Shown: positions 1 through 6,840 of the stretch, piece by piece | How the letters are laid out: the number at the start of each line of letters is the position of its first letter | How positions within the stretch are numbered: the first letter of the stretch is position 1 | Origin: an uncultured Clostridium sp. | GTDB lineage: Bacteria; Bacillota; Clostridia; TANB77; CAG-508 | Direction: 5' to 3' | Assembly (NCBI GenBank): GCA_900553865.1 | Contig: USFC01000020.1 | Span: 1 to 20,440 of the forward strand | Length of the DNA stretch: 20,440 nucleotides | Program-made: the position numbers and the translations under genes | Notes under the pieces: generated by a model | Seen by the model: only the letters and a program-made list of their open reading frames with translations | Told to the model about the DNA's origin: nothing | Databases searched by the model: none

Positions 1-79
1 TTATAATAGGCTGGCCGCGACACCAAGGTATAAAAATAATATATATACTCTTATTAAAAATAAAATTAAATTCAATGGC

Positions 80-129
80 TGACGCAAAAGGGACTTTATG
101 ACGCAAAAAGAAACGTCCCAAATGTGTCA
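80..129. repeat. GACGCAAAA-type palindromic repeat, one half copy plus one full copy
   Basis: A partial element, TGACGCAAAAGGGAC (80-94), is followed by a fuller one starting TGACGCAAAAAGAAACGTCC (99-118) and closing with TGTGTCA (123-129), an imperfect match to the opening TGACGCA. The same core recurs at 3147, 15607 and 17677. It lies downstream of the methyltransferase gene. The family is inferred to be REP-like; no transposase is seen in the window. Confidence 0.75.
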
Positions 130-130
130 C

Positions 131-159
131 CTGTTTTTTTGCTCCGTCCCCAAAAACAG
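131..159. repeat. CTGTTTTT...AAAAACAG palindromic repeat, copy 1
   Basis: A 29-base element with 8-base inverted ends CTGTTTTT/AAAAACAG around a TTGCTCCGTCCCC core. It is identical over its whole length to 6779-6807. It abuts the stop codon (160-162) of the minus-strand methyltransferase gene, so as RNA it would form a hairpin directly after that stop and may act as its 3' end. Confidence 0.85.
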
Positions 160-960
160 TTAAATTTTTCTTCTTAAATATTCATATAAAATTACGCCTG
201 TTGCTACTGCTGCATTTAAACTTTCCGTTTTTCCAAGCATTGGTATTTTTACTTTTATATCTGCTAAGTTCATTACTTCATTTGAAACTCCATTTGCTTC
301 ATTTCCAATTACTATTACTTTTTTGCTATAATCTATATCATAAATACTCTTGTTTGTATTTAAAGATGTTGCTGTTATTTCATATTTATGTTTTTTCATG
401 TTTTTTAGAGTTTCTATAATGTTATTACTTCTTACTATATTTACTCTATAAATCGCTCCCATTGTAGAACGAACTACTTTGGGGTTATATGGATCAGCTG
501 TTTTTTCTGAAAGAATGATTTGTGAAAGTCCTACACTATCTACAGTTCTTAATATTGTTCCTAAATTTCCTGGGTCTTGAATGCCATCTAAAACAACTAT
601 TACATCTTCATTATATGATATATTTTCTTCACTATTTTGTTTGTTTATTGTTGCTAATATTCCTTGTGGGTTAGTTACATCTGTTAATGTATTAAATACT
701 TTCTCTGTAACATACACACAATCTTCTTTAGCAATTTCATATAATAATTCCTTATCTATTGTTCCATTGTTTATGCATTCTTCGCAAATTACAATTTTAT
801 CTATATCGGTATTTTCTAAAATTGCTTCTTTTATCATTTTTATGCCTTCTACAATGAATTTATTTTCTTGGTCTCTATATTTCTTTTCTTTTAATTTTTT
901 TATGTTTTTAATTATTTCATTATCTTTACTTGTAATAACTTGCACTTTTCTCTTCTCCAT
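160..960 (-). CDS. TrmH/SpoU-family RNA 2'-O-ribose methyltransferase
   Basis: This 266-residue protein is a SAM-dependent ribose 2'-O-methyltransferase of the SPOUT superfamily, probably acting on 23S rRNA or tRNA. The three SpoU motifs are all present: DPGNLGTILRT (129-139, with the conserved Asn and Arg), IGNEANGVS (218-226) and IPMLGKTESLNAAVA (239-253), which form the trefoil-knot SAM site. The N-terminal third resembles the substrate-binding domain of the RlmB/YsgA type. The length is normal for the family. The ATG at 960 has only a weak upstream SD. A GTG at 945, preceded by GGAG, is a plausible alternative start that removes five residues. The gene follows mfd after 18 bases and is probably co-transcribed with it. 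The exact methylated nucleotide cannot be told from sequence. Confidence 0.92.
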   Translation of the reverse strand: MEKRKVQVITSKDNEIIKNIKKLKEKKYRDQENKFIVEGIKMIKEAILENTDIDKIVICEECINNGTIDKELLYEIAKEDCVYVTEKVFNTLTDVTNPQGILATINKQNSEENISYNEDVIVVLDGIQDPGNLGTILRTVDSVGLSQIILSEKTADPYNPKVVRSTMGAIYRVNIVRSNNIIETLKNMKKHKYEITATSLNTNKSIYDIDYSKKVIVIGNEANGVSNEVMNLADIKVKIPMLGKTESLNAAVATGVILYEYLRRKI

Positions 961-978
961 TCTTTTTTTATAAAGTAT

Positions 979-3900
979 TTATAACTTTTCATCGACAAAA
1001 TTTGACATTAAAAATTCTTCAATTTCTTTTAGCTTTTCTTTATCATTTTTGCCTTCTAACATTAATGTAATATACGGTTCCATTCCTGGTGAAAACTTAA
1101 CTCTTCTATTGTATTTCTTCACTAACATAGTTACTATATCAATATTAAACTTATTATTATCATATAAAAATACAACTCCATCTCTTTTTTGTGTAATCTT
1201 TAATATGTTTGCATTTCTTCCTAAGTTTTTAATTCTTGCTATTTCTAATAGATTTTCGACTTCACTTGGCATTTGTCCATATCTATCTATTATTTCATCT
1301 GTAACATTTTGTATATCTTCTTCTGTTTTACATAGTGCTATATCTTGATATACCTCAATTTTTTGGCTACTATTTTCTATATATTCTTCTGGTATATAAC
1401 ATGATACTGCTAAATCTATTTGAATGTCTTGTTCTTCTACTTCTTCAATTCCTTGCATTTGTTTCAAAACTTCATCTAATAGTTTGCAATATGTATCATA
1501 TCCTACTTGTTCCATATGTCCATGTTGAATTTCTCCGTAGCATACTTCCTGCCCCTCTTATTTCTAAGTCACGCATAGCTATTTTAAATCCTGAACCAAA
1601 CTCAGTAAATTCTTTTATAGCTTTTAATCTTTTTTCTGCTACTTCTGTTAATAGTTTGTCTCTTTTGTACATAATATATGCATATGCTTGTTTATCTGCT
1701 CTTCCAACTCTACCTCTTATTTGATAAAGCTGTGCCAAACCTAGTCTATCTGCATTTTCTACAATTATAGTATTAGCATTTGGAATATCTATCCCAGACT
1801 CTAAAATTGTAGTACATACAAGCACATCAACCTCGCCTTTTATAAAGCTCATCATTATTTCTTCTAGTTCATTACCTGTCATTTTTCCATGTGCATATGC
1901 AACCCTTGCTTCAGGCACTAAGTTTTCAATTTGAATTGCTTTACTCTCTATTCCTTCAACTTTGTTGTACAAATAAAATACTTGACCTTTTCTTTCTAGT
2001 TCCTTTGTAATTGCTTCTTTTATAATTTCCTCATCATATTCTAATACATAAGTTTGAACAGGTCTTCTGTTTTGTGGTGGTTCATATATAACAGACATAT
2101 CTCTAACCCCAACAATAGACATATGAAGTGTTCTAGGAATTGGTGTCGCTGTCATAGTTAGCACATCTATACTTGCCTTGTATTGTTTTATTTTTTCTTT
2201 GTCTTTAACTCCAAAACGATGCTCCTCATCTATTATTAGCAAGCCTAAATCTTTAAATTCTACATCTTTACTCAAAAGTCTATGAGTTCCTACCACAACA
2301 TCAACTTCACCTAATTTGAGCTTCTTTATTACTTCGTCTTGTTCTTTCTTAGTTCTAAAACGATTTAATAATTCTACTCTTATTGCAAAGTCTTCCATTC
2401 TTTGTTTAAAACTTTCATATTGTTGATTTGCCAAAACTGTAGTTGGAACCAAATATGCTACTTGCTTTTGATCCATAACAGCCTTAAAAGCTGCACGTAT
2501 TGCAACTTCAGTTTTTCCATATCCAACATCTCCACAAAGAAGTCTATCCATAGGTCTTGGCTGTTCCATGTCTTTTTTGGTTTCTTCTATGCAACGAAGT
2601 TGGTCTTCTGTTTCTGCATATGGAAAACTATCTTCAAATTGTTTTTGCCATTCATTATCTTGCGAAAAAGCAAATCCTTTAATTTTCTGTCTTTTAGCAT
2701 ATAATTCCATAAGTTCTTTTGCAACTTCTTGTAAGTTTCTTTTAACCTTTTGCTTTGTATTTTCCCACTCTTTGCTTCCAAGTTTATTAATTTTAGGTAC
2801 TGCTTCTCCACCACCAATGTATTTTCTAATACTATCTAAATCATTAGTTGGAATATAAAGCATATCGTCATTACGATAACGTATTTTTATATAATCTTTT
2901 ATAATTCCATCTGCTTTTAAAGTATTTACTCCCACAAACTGACCAATACCATGACTTTTATGAACAACATAATCGCCAATTTTTAAATCAGCAAAAACAA
3001 CCTTTTCACCTTGTTTAAAACTACTAGAAAGCTTCCTTTTCTTCTTAACAGAAGGAGCAAACAATTCATCTCCTGCAATAACAATCAAATTCAAGTCATA
3101 ACACTCAAATCCAGAAGACAAACTTCCCTCTGCCACCATTACCACCTGACGCATTGGGGACGTTTCTTTTTGCGTCATCTGCTCTAGTAAATTTCTACTA
3201 TATGGAATCTCCTTTTCTTGCAATAATTTGATAAATTTATCTGTTTCCTCTTTATTCCCTGCTAGAACTACAATTTCTTTTTTATCATTTAATGCCTTTA
3301 TTAAATCGCCAATTAATATCTCTATTTCACTTTTATAGTATTTTACATCTCTATAATTAAAATTGTATTTTGTATTTGATATATTTTTACCACCTAAATC
3401 TTGTTTTTCTAAATATACTACTTGCTTATCTTCGTTTACATAGTCTATTGGTTCAATATTTAATATTGACTGAGGTACATATTTTTCTTTTTCTACTAAT
3501 GCTTTTATTAAATTTTTATTTTCTATTAAAATGTTATCTTCTCTTTGTTTTATTTTAGATAATTCATCATATAAAATAACAAAGTCATTTTCTAAATACT
3601 CTAAAAATATTTCTGTTTTATCATAAAAGCTATTAAAATATTTATCTATTTTACTAATATAATCTCCAGATTCTATTAATTCTATGTCTTTATTTATATT
3701 CTCTTCTATTTTATTTTTATATTCACCTTTTGCTTTTATTTCATTGCAATATTTACTATCTTTTTGAATTTTCGAAATTATATTCTTTAGTTCATCTTCT
3801 AGTATAAATTCATGTGCTGGCATTATTTCTATTTTGTCTATCATTTCACTTGAACGTTGTGATGAAATACTAAAGTTTCTAATAGAATCTACTTCATCTC

Positions 3901-4492
3901 CCCAAAGTTCAACACGTACACCTTTTGTTTCTGTAAGTGCCACATCTATTATATCCCCACGCACACTAAATTGACCCTTTCCTTCGATTAGGTCATTTCT
4001 TTCATATCCTAGTAAAATTAAATTTTGCTTAACATCTTCTAATGAGTATCTTTTTCCTACCTTAAATTCTAAACAATTTTTATACAAACTTGACTTCGGA
4101 ATCATTTTTTGCATTAAAGCTTCTACAGTGGTTACAACTATTTCAGCTTTTCCCTTTTGAATTTTATTTAGCACATCAATTCTTTCATATGGCAAGTCTT
4201 TACTTTCTGCAATATAGTCATAGCTCGCAATTTCTCTTTTTGGAAAATATAAGACCTCTTCAAATTCATTTGTAAAATAACGTAAATCTTTTATTATTTT
4301 TCTCGCCTCAATTTCATTATATGTAACAATGCAAATTGGCCTATTTAAACTCTGCTTTGTGCTATATTCAAATTGAATCTTTCCAACGTCTGATAAGCCC
4401 GATACTGTTATCGGGCTATTCTTTTCTTCTATTTCTTGTATATATTGTTTGAATTTTGGGAGTTCTTGTAATTTTGCTATAATAGTATTCAT
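979..4492 (-). CDS. mfd: Transcription-repair coupling factor Mfd, interrupted by a +1 frameshift
   Basis: Mfd displaces RNA polymerase stalled at DNA lesions and recruits UvrA. The frame from 4492 runs 998 codons. It holds the UvrB-like N-terminal region, the CarD-like RNA polymerase interaction domain (from about 503), Walker A GDVGYGKT (654-661), DEEH box (755-758), TATPIPRT, and QIRGRVGR (from 924). It breaks after Leu985 inside the TRG translocation motif (RGAGSML). The +1 frame then continues with GEIQHGHMEQVGYD and the C-terminal regulatory domain to the stop at 979. Omitting the C at 1537 gives 985 + 185 = 1170 residues, the normal Mfd length. The unshifted frame adds 13 foreign residues and stops at 1496. 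Residues 439-449 come from a palindromic repeat. The start at 4492 has a GGAG SD. The gene could be a recent pseudogene, an assembly error, or recoded. Confidence 0.93.
1531..1540 (-). other. +1 frameshift site in mfd (CTA-C-GGA)
   Basis: On the coding strand the frame reads AGT ATG CTA CGG AGA. Conservation of the TRG motif (..SML-GE.QHGH..) requires AGT ATG CTA GGA GAA, so the C at 1537 is extra. CGG is otherwise absent in-frame from all conserved genes here. The site closely matches the one in mtaB. An AGGA lies six bases upstream of the CTA codon, which could act as an internal SD-like stimulator (inference). The shift is a direct reading; calling it programmed is inference. Confidence 0.8.
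3147..3178. repeat. GACGC-type palindromic repeat inside mfd
   Basis: The element has TGACGCA at one end and TGCGTCA at the other. On the coding strand it carries the core AAAGAAACGTCCCC. It is translated in-frame as MTQKETSPMRQ (residues 439-449 of Mfd), between a variable linker and the conserved SSGF segment. It is related to the copies at 99, 15624 and 17677. Confidence 0.85.
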
Positions 4493-4523
4493 TTTTATGT
4501 ATCTCCTAAATTTTGTTTTATTT

Positions 4524-4552
4524 ATTATATACCAATCTTTGCTATTTTTAAA
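4524..4552 (-). promoter_or_regulatory. Probable sigma-A promoter of mfd
   Basis: On the minus strand there is a -35-like TTTAAA (4552-4547), a 17-base spacer and a consensus TATAAT (4529-4524). The mfd start codon is about 30 bases downstream with GGAG between. The -35 is weak (4 of 6). Confidence 0.6.
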
Positions 4553-4596
4553 GTATTTTTATAAAATTATTTATTAGGCTCTGTCTATTAACTAAG

Positions 4597-4645
4597 CACT
4601 GTCCCAAATTGAGAAAATGTCACAATTGGGGACTGTCCCTAATTG
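4597..4645. repeat. GGGACTGTCCC-type palindromic repeat between mfd and ylbJ
   Basis: A partial CACTGTCCCAAATTG is followed by CAATTGGGGACTGTCCCTAATTG-type sequence (4622-4645), whose CAATT.../...AATTG arms flank the core. The core is the same as at 16102-16118. It sits in the divergent intergenic region, just upstream of the putative ylbJ promoter. Confidence 0.8.
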
Positions 4646-4673
4646 GTATATTTGTTTTTTTATTACATATATT
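4646..4673 (+). promoter_or_regulatory. Possible sigma-E-type sporulation promoter of ylbJ
   Basis: GTATATT (4646-4652), 13 bases, then CATATATT (4666-4673). These resemble the mother-cell sigma-E consensus (-35 ending ATATT, -10 of CATA...T). B. subtilis ylbJ is a sigma-E-dependent gene, which is why this assignment is favoured over sigma-A. The spacer is one base short of the usual 14-15. Confidence 0.45.
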
Positions 4674-4690
4674 TAAATGAGGTAATGTGT

Positions 4691-5767
4691 ATGCAAAATA
4701 TTAAATATAAAACTAATAGAATAAATTTTATGATTTTCTCTTTAAAGAAAAATCTTTTGCCTGCAATTTTTTTATTGTTCACTATTTGTTTAGTTATATT
4801 TTCAAAGACCAATTTAGCTGCTGCAAAAAATGGACTTGTTTTGTGGGCCAATAATGTTGTTCCTTCTCTTCTTCCATTTTTTATTGCCACAGAACTTTTA
4901 AGTTACACAAATGTTGTAAATGTGCTTGGTAAATTGTTAAATCCTATTATGAAACCTATTTTCAATGTTCCTGGCGTTGGTAGCTATGCTTTTTTGATGG
5001 GCATAATTAGTGGATACCCTACTGGTGCAAAAATTGTATGTAATTTGAAAGAGCAAGGCCTTTTAACTGATGTTGAAGCTGAGCGTTTGCTTGCTTTTAC
5101 AAATAATTCCGGACCTCTTTTCATTCTTGGCACTGTTGGCGTTAGCTTATTTGGTAATACTTTAATTGGATTTTTACTTTTATTAACCCACATACTTTCT
5201 TGTATTACTGTAGGATTTTTATTTAGATTTTGGAGAAAAAATGAAAAAATTAATTATTCTAATTTAAAAATTAATACTAAGAGTTCTAAAACTCAGGTAA
5301 ATTTTTCAAATTTAGGTGAGATACTTGGAAAAAGCATTTCTTCTTCTATTTCCACTATTGTGGTAATAGGTGGATTTGTAATATTATTTAGTGTTATACT
5401 TTCAATTCTAAAAAACAGTAATATTATAGAACTATTGGCAAGTATTATTTTTCCAATTTTTAAATTGTTTGGAATACAAGATTTTAATTTTTGCATTTCT
5501 TTTATTTCTGGAATTTTGGAATTGACAAATGGCGTTATGGGCATTTCCGCTATTCCATGTAAAAATATATCAATAAATATCATATTAAGTAGCTTTTTGT
5601 TAGGTTTTGCTGGAATTTCTATCTTGCTTCAAGTATACAGTATTATCTCAAAGTCTAACATTTCAATTAAACCTTATATTATAGGCAAATTTCTCCACGG
5701 TACATTTGCGGCACTTTATACTTTTTTACTTATTACATACTTGCCTATATTTAATTTTAATTTGTAA
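4691..5767 (+). CDS. ylbJ: Sporulation integral membrane protein YlbJ
   Basis: A 358-residue polytopic membrane protein of the YlbJ family (nucleoside-recognition/Gate domain fold). In Bacillus it is made in the mother cell and needed for spore cortex formation; its transported substrate is uncertain. Typical features are an N-terminal hydrophobic segment, the loop NGLVLWANNVVPSLLPFF, and the signature GIISGYPTGAK followed by a conserved LLAFTNNSGPLF stretch. About eight hydrophobic segments are visible. A longer frame opens at TTG 4643 inside the upstream repeat, but the ATG at 4691 is preferred because GAGGT (4679-4683) lies seven bases before it. The gene is divergent from mfd and is followed by two small plus-strand genes. 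It is the only clear sporulation marker in the window and supports an endospore-forming lineage. Confidence 0.9.
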   Translation: MQNIKYKTNRINFMIFSLKKNLLPAIFLLFTICLVIFSKTNLAAAKNGLVLWANNVVPSLLPFFIATELLSYTNVVNVLGKLLNPIMKPIFNVPGVGSYAFLMGIISGYPTGAKIVCNLKEQGLLTDVEAERLLAFTNNSGPLFILGTVGVSLFGNTLIGFLLLLTHILSCITVGFLFRFWRKNEKINYSNLKINTKSSKTQVNFSNLGEILGKSISSSISTIVVIGGFVILFSVILSILKNSNIIELLASIIFPIFKLFGIQDFNFCISFISGILELTNGVMGISAIPCKNISINIILSSFLLGFAGISILLQVYSIISKSNISIKPYIIGKFLHGTFAALYTFLLITYLPIFNFNL

Positions 5768-5826
5768 TTCCACGTTCTTTTTTATTGTATTACTTCATAT
5801 ATTTAAATAAAAAAGGGGTAATGTTA

Positions 5827-6066
5827 ATGGAAAAGAATAATACAGATTTTAATAATTTAGGTGGATTTTATGGCTGTTCACCTTTTTCTCCTTATGAAGG
5901 GGTAGATACAAATTTTACAGATAATATGTTTAACCCTATTTCACAATATGAACAAGGCTACATGTATTACAGATATTTAACCCAAGCTGTAGAATATAAA
6001 ATCAAATGTAAAGAATTGGAAAAAATGAATGAAAAGGACACTAGGACTGAAAGAAGAATAAATTAA
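5827..6066 (+). CDS. Small Tyr/Asn-rich protein of unknown function
   Basis: A 79-residue soluble protein. The start at ATG 5827 is chosen because AGGGG (5814-5818) is eight bases upstream; ATG 5821 is too close. The N-terminal half is rich in Asn, Gly, Phe, Pro and Tyr (FYGCSPFSPYEG). The middle has a Tyr-rich YEQGYMYYRYLTQAVEYKIK stretch likely to be helical, and the tail is charged. There is no signal peptide or membrane segment. The 13 bases CATATATTTAAAT upstream (5796-5808) are also present upstream of ylbJ, which suggests shared, possibly sporulation-linked, expression. I do not recognise the family; a spore-coat or spore-associated role is only a guess from context. Confidence 0.7.
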   Translation: MEKNNTDFNNLGGFYGCSPFSPYEGVDTNFTDNMFNPISQYEQGYMYYRYLTQAVEYKIKCKELEKMNEKDTRTERRIN

Positions 6067-6090
6067 CTTTTCTTTTTTTATAAAAAAATA

Positions 6091-6119
6091 TTGATTTTCC
6101 TTTTCATTTGTGTTAATAT
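6091..6119 (+). promoter_or_regulatory. Sigma-A promoter with extended -10 for the 125-residue gene
   Basis: TTGATT (6091-6096), 17-base spacer, TAATAT (6114-6119) preceded by TGT, giving an extended -10. It lies about 65 bases before the start codon at 6185. Confidence 0.65.
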
Positions 6120-6140
6120 AGTATTATGTTAAAAAGAACC

Positions 6141-6176
6141 TAAAGGAGGTGTATTACTTAGAATTAATCTAAGTAA
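6141..6176 (+). promoter_or_regulatory. Strong Shine-Dalgarno separated from its start codon by a hairpin
   Basis: TAAAGGAGGT (6141-6150) is a near-perfect SD but ends 34 bases before ATG 6185. Between them is a perfect 9-bp hairpin, TTACTTAGA (6154-6162) and TCTAAGTAA (6168-6176), with a 5-base loop. If folded, the effective SD-to-ATG spacing falls to about 11 bases. No in-frame start lies nearer: TAA at 6170 closes the frame. Confidence 0.6.
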
Positions 6177-6184
6177 GAATAAGG

Positions 6185-6562
6185 ATGAAAACTATTGTAA
6201 AAGATAATTCAAACAATATATTCTTTAAAATAAAGGAAGATTTGAAAAACTGCCTTTCTATTTTTGATGACAAAACTGAAGCAACTTCTCTTGATGAGTA
6301 TGAATCAAGTGATTTTGAAACAGTTAAAATATTAAAAGAAAGTGATAAAAAGTTAAATAAACTTGCTACAGAATTACGTGAAAGTATTGGTGTTCCTAGT
6401 AAGCCAAATGGTAAGCAAAAAAATAAAGAGCAATTTAAAAGTCCAACTACAGCAAAACGCAATAGCTCTATTGGTACTATAAATCCTATTTTGCATAACA
6501 ATTCTACAAGCACTATAGATAAACATATATCTTTAATTAAGCCAAATGAACGTGAATTATAA
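6185..6562 (+). CDS. Hypothetical hydrophilic protein
   Basis: A 125-residue, soluble-looking protein without signal peptide or membrane segments. The N-terminal half is charged and probably helical (residues 1-70, including KESDKKLNKLATELRESIG). The C-terminal half is rich in Ser, Thr, Asn, Lys and Pro and looks disordered. The start at ATG 6185 is fixed by an in-frame TAA at 6170. It has its own extended -10 promoter, an SD carried on the far side of a small hairpin, and a good terminator (6570-6598), so it looks like a monocistronic gene with possible translational control. I do not recognise the family and nothing in the neighbours gives its function. Confidence 0.75.
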   Translation: MKTIVKDNSNNIFFKIKEDLKNCLSIFDDKTEATSLDEYESSDFETVKILKESDKKLNKLATELRESIGVPSKPNGKQKNKEQFKSPTTAKRNSSIGTINPILHNNSTSTIDKHISLIKPNEREL

Positions 6563-6569
6563 ATTTTGA

Positions 6570-6598
6570 GAACAATTTAAAAAAAATTGTTCTTTTTT
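6570..6598 (+). terminator. Rho-independent terminator
   Basis: GAACAATTT (6570-6578), 5-A loop, AAATTGTTC (6584-6592), then TTTTTT. It ends the 125-residue gene and stands immediately before the tRNA promoter. Confidence 0.85.
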
Positions 6599-6599
6599 A

Positions 6600-6628
6600 T
6601 TGACAAATGCTAAATTTGCTATTATAAT
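6600..6628 (+). promoter_or_regulatory. Consensus sigma-A promoter of tRNA-Met
   Basis: TTGACA (6600-6605), 17-base spacer, TATAAT (6623-6628): a full consensus match, as expected for a stable RNA gene. The tRNA starts 23 bases after the -10. Confidence 0.92.
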
Positions 6629-6650
6629 AGTATTTGTCTTAAGCAGTTAT

Positions 6651-6727
6651 GGCGAAGTAGCTCAGTTGGCTAGAGCATCCGGTTCATACCCGGCAGGTCA
6701 TGTGTTCGAATCACATCTTCGCTACCA
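6651..6727 (+). tRNA. tRNA-Met (CAU), elongator type
   Basis: A 77-base tRNA with the 3' CCA encoded (6725-6727). The acceptor arms GGCGAAG and CTTCGCT pair fully if the terminal G-U is allowed. The D-arm is GCTC...GAGC, the anticodon loop TTCATAC gives CAU, and the T-arm carries TTCGAAT. The paired 1:72 position (G-U) and the similarity to Firmicutes elongator tRNA-Met (GGCG...CGCTACCA) argue against the initiator, which has an unpaired first position. tRNA-Ile2 (k2C-modified CAU) cannot be wholly excluded by eye. Confidence 0.93.
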
Positions 6728-6728
6728 A

Positions 6729-6758
6729 AAAGGTTGTATTTTAAAATACAACCTTTTT
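6729..6758 (+). terminator. Terminator after tRNA-Met
   Basis: AGGTTGTATTTT (6731-6742) and AAAATACAACCT (6743-6754) form a long stem followed by T residues. The element is symmetrical and A-rich on the other side, so it could also work for minus-strand transcripts. Confidence 0.85.
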
Positions 6759-6778
6759 TATTTTTAATTTTCTCTTGA

Positions 6779-6807
6779 CTGTTTTTTTGCTCCGTCCCCA
6801 AAAACAG
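6779..6807. repeat. CTGTTTTT...AAAAACAG palindromic repeat, copy 2
   Basis: Identical over 29 bases to 131-159. It lies just downstream of the rpoD terminator, again at the 3' side of a minus-strand gene. Confidence 0.85.
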
Positions 6808-6810
6808 GTT

Positions 6811-6840
6811 AAAAAAAGAAGATTTTAAAAACCTTCTTTA
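6811..6840 (-). terminator. rpoD terminator
   Basis: On the minus strand AAAGAAGGTTTT and AAAATCTTCTTT pair (one G-U), followed by a T run. The 5' arm begins at the rpoD stop codon, so terminator and gene end overlap. Confidence 0.75.

Noticed and set aside
979..1515. Separate gene starting at ATG 1515 downstream of mfd
   Set aside because: It is the C-terminal Mfd domain in the +1 frame, with no usable SD; conservation crosses the breakpoint without a gap, so it is part of mfd.
2587..2817. Minus-strand 76-residue open frame within mfd, and many plus-strand frames opposite minus genes
   Set aside because: They overlap well-conserved genes, lack SD sites and have Leu/Phe- or Lys-rich compositions typical of shadow frames in AT-rich DNA.
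4643..4690. ylbJ starting at TTG 4643
   Set aside because: The TTG lies in a palindromic repeat without an SD; ATG 4691 has GAGGT at good spacing.
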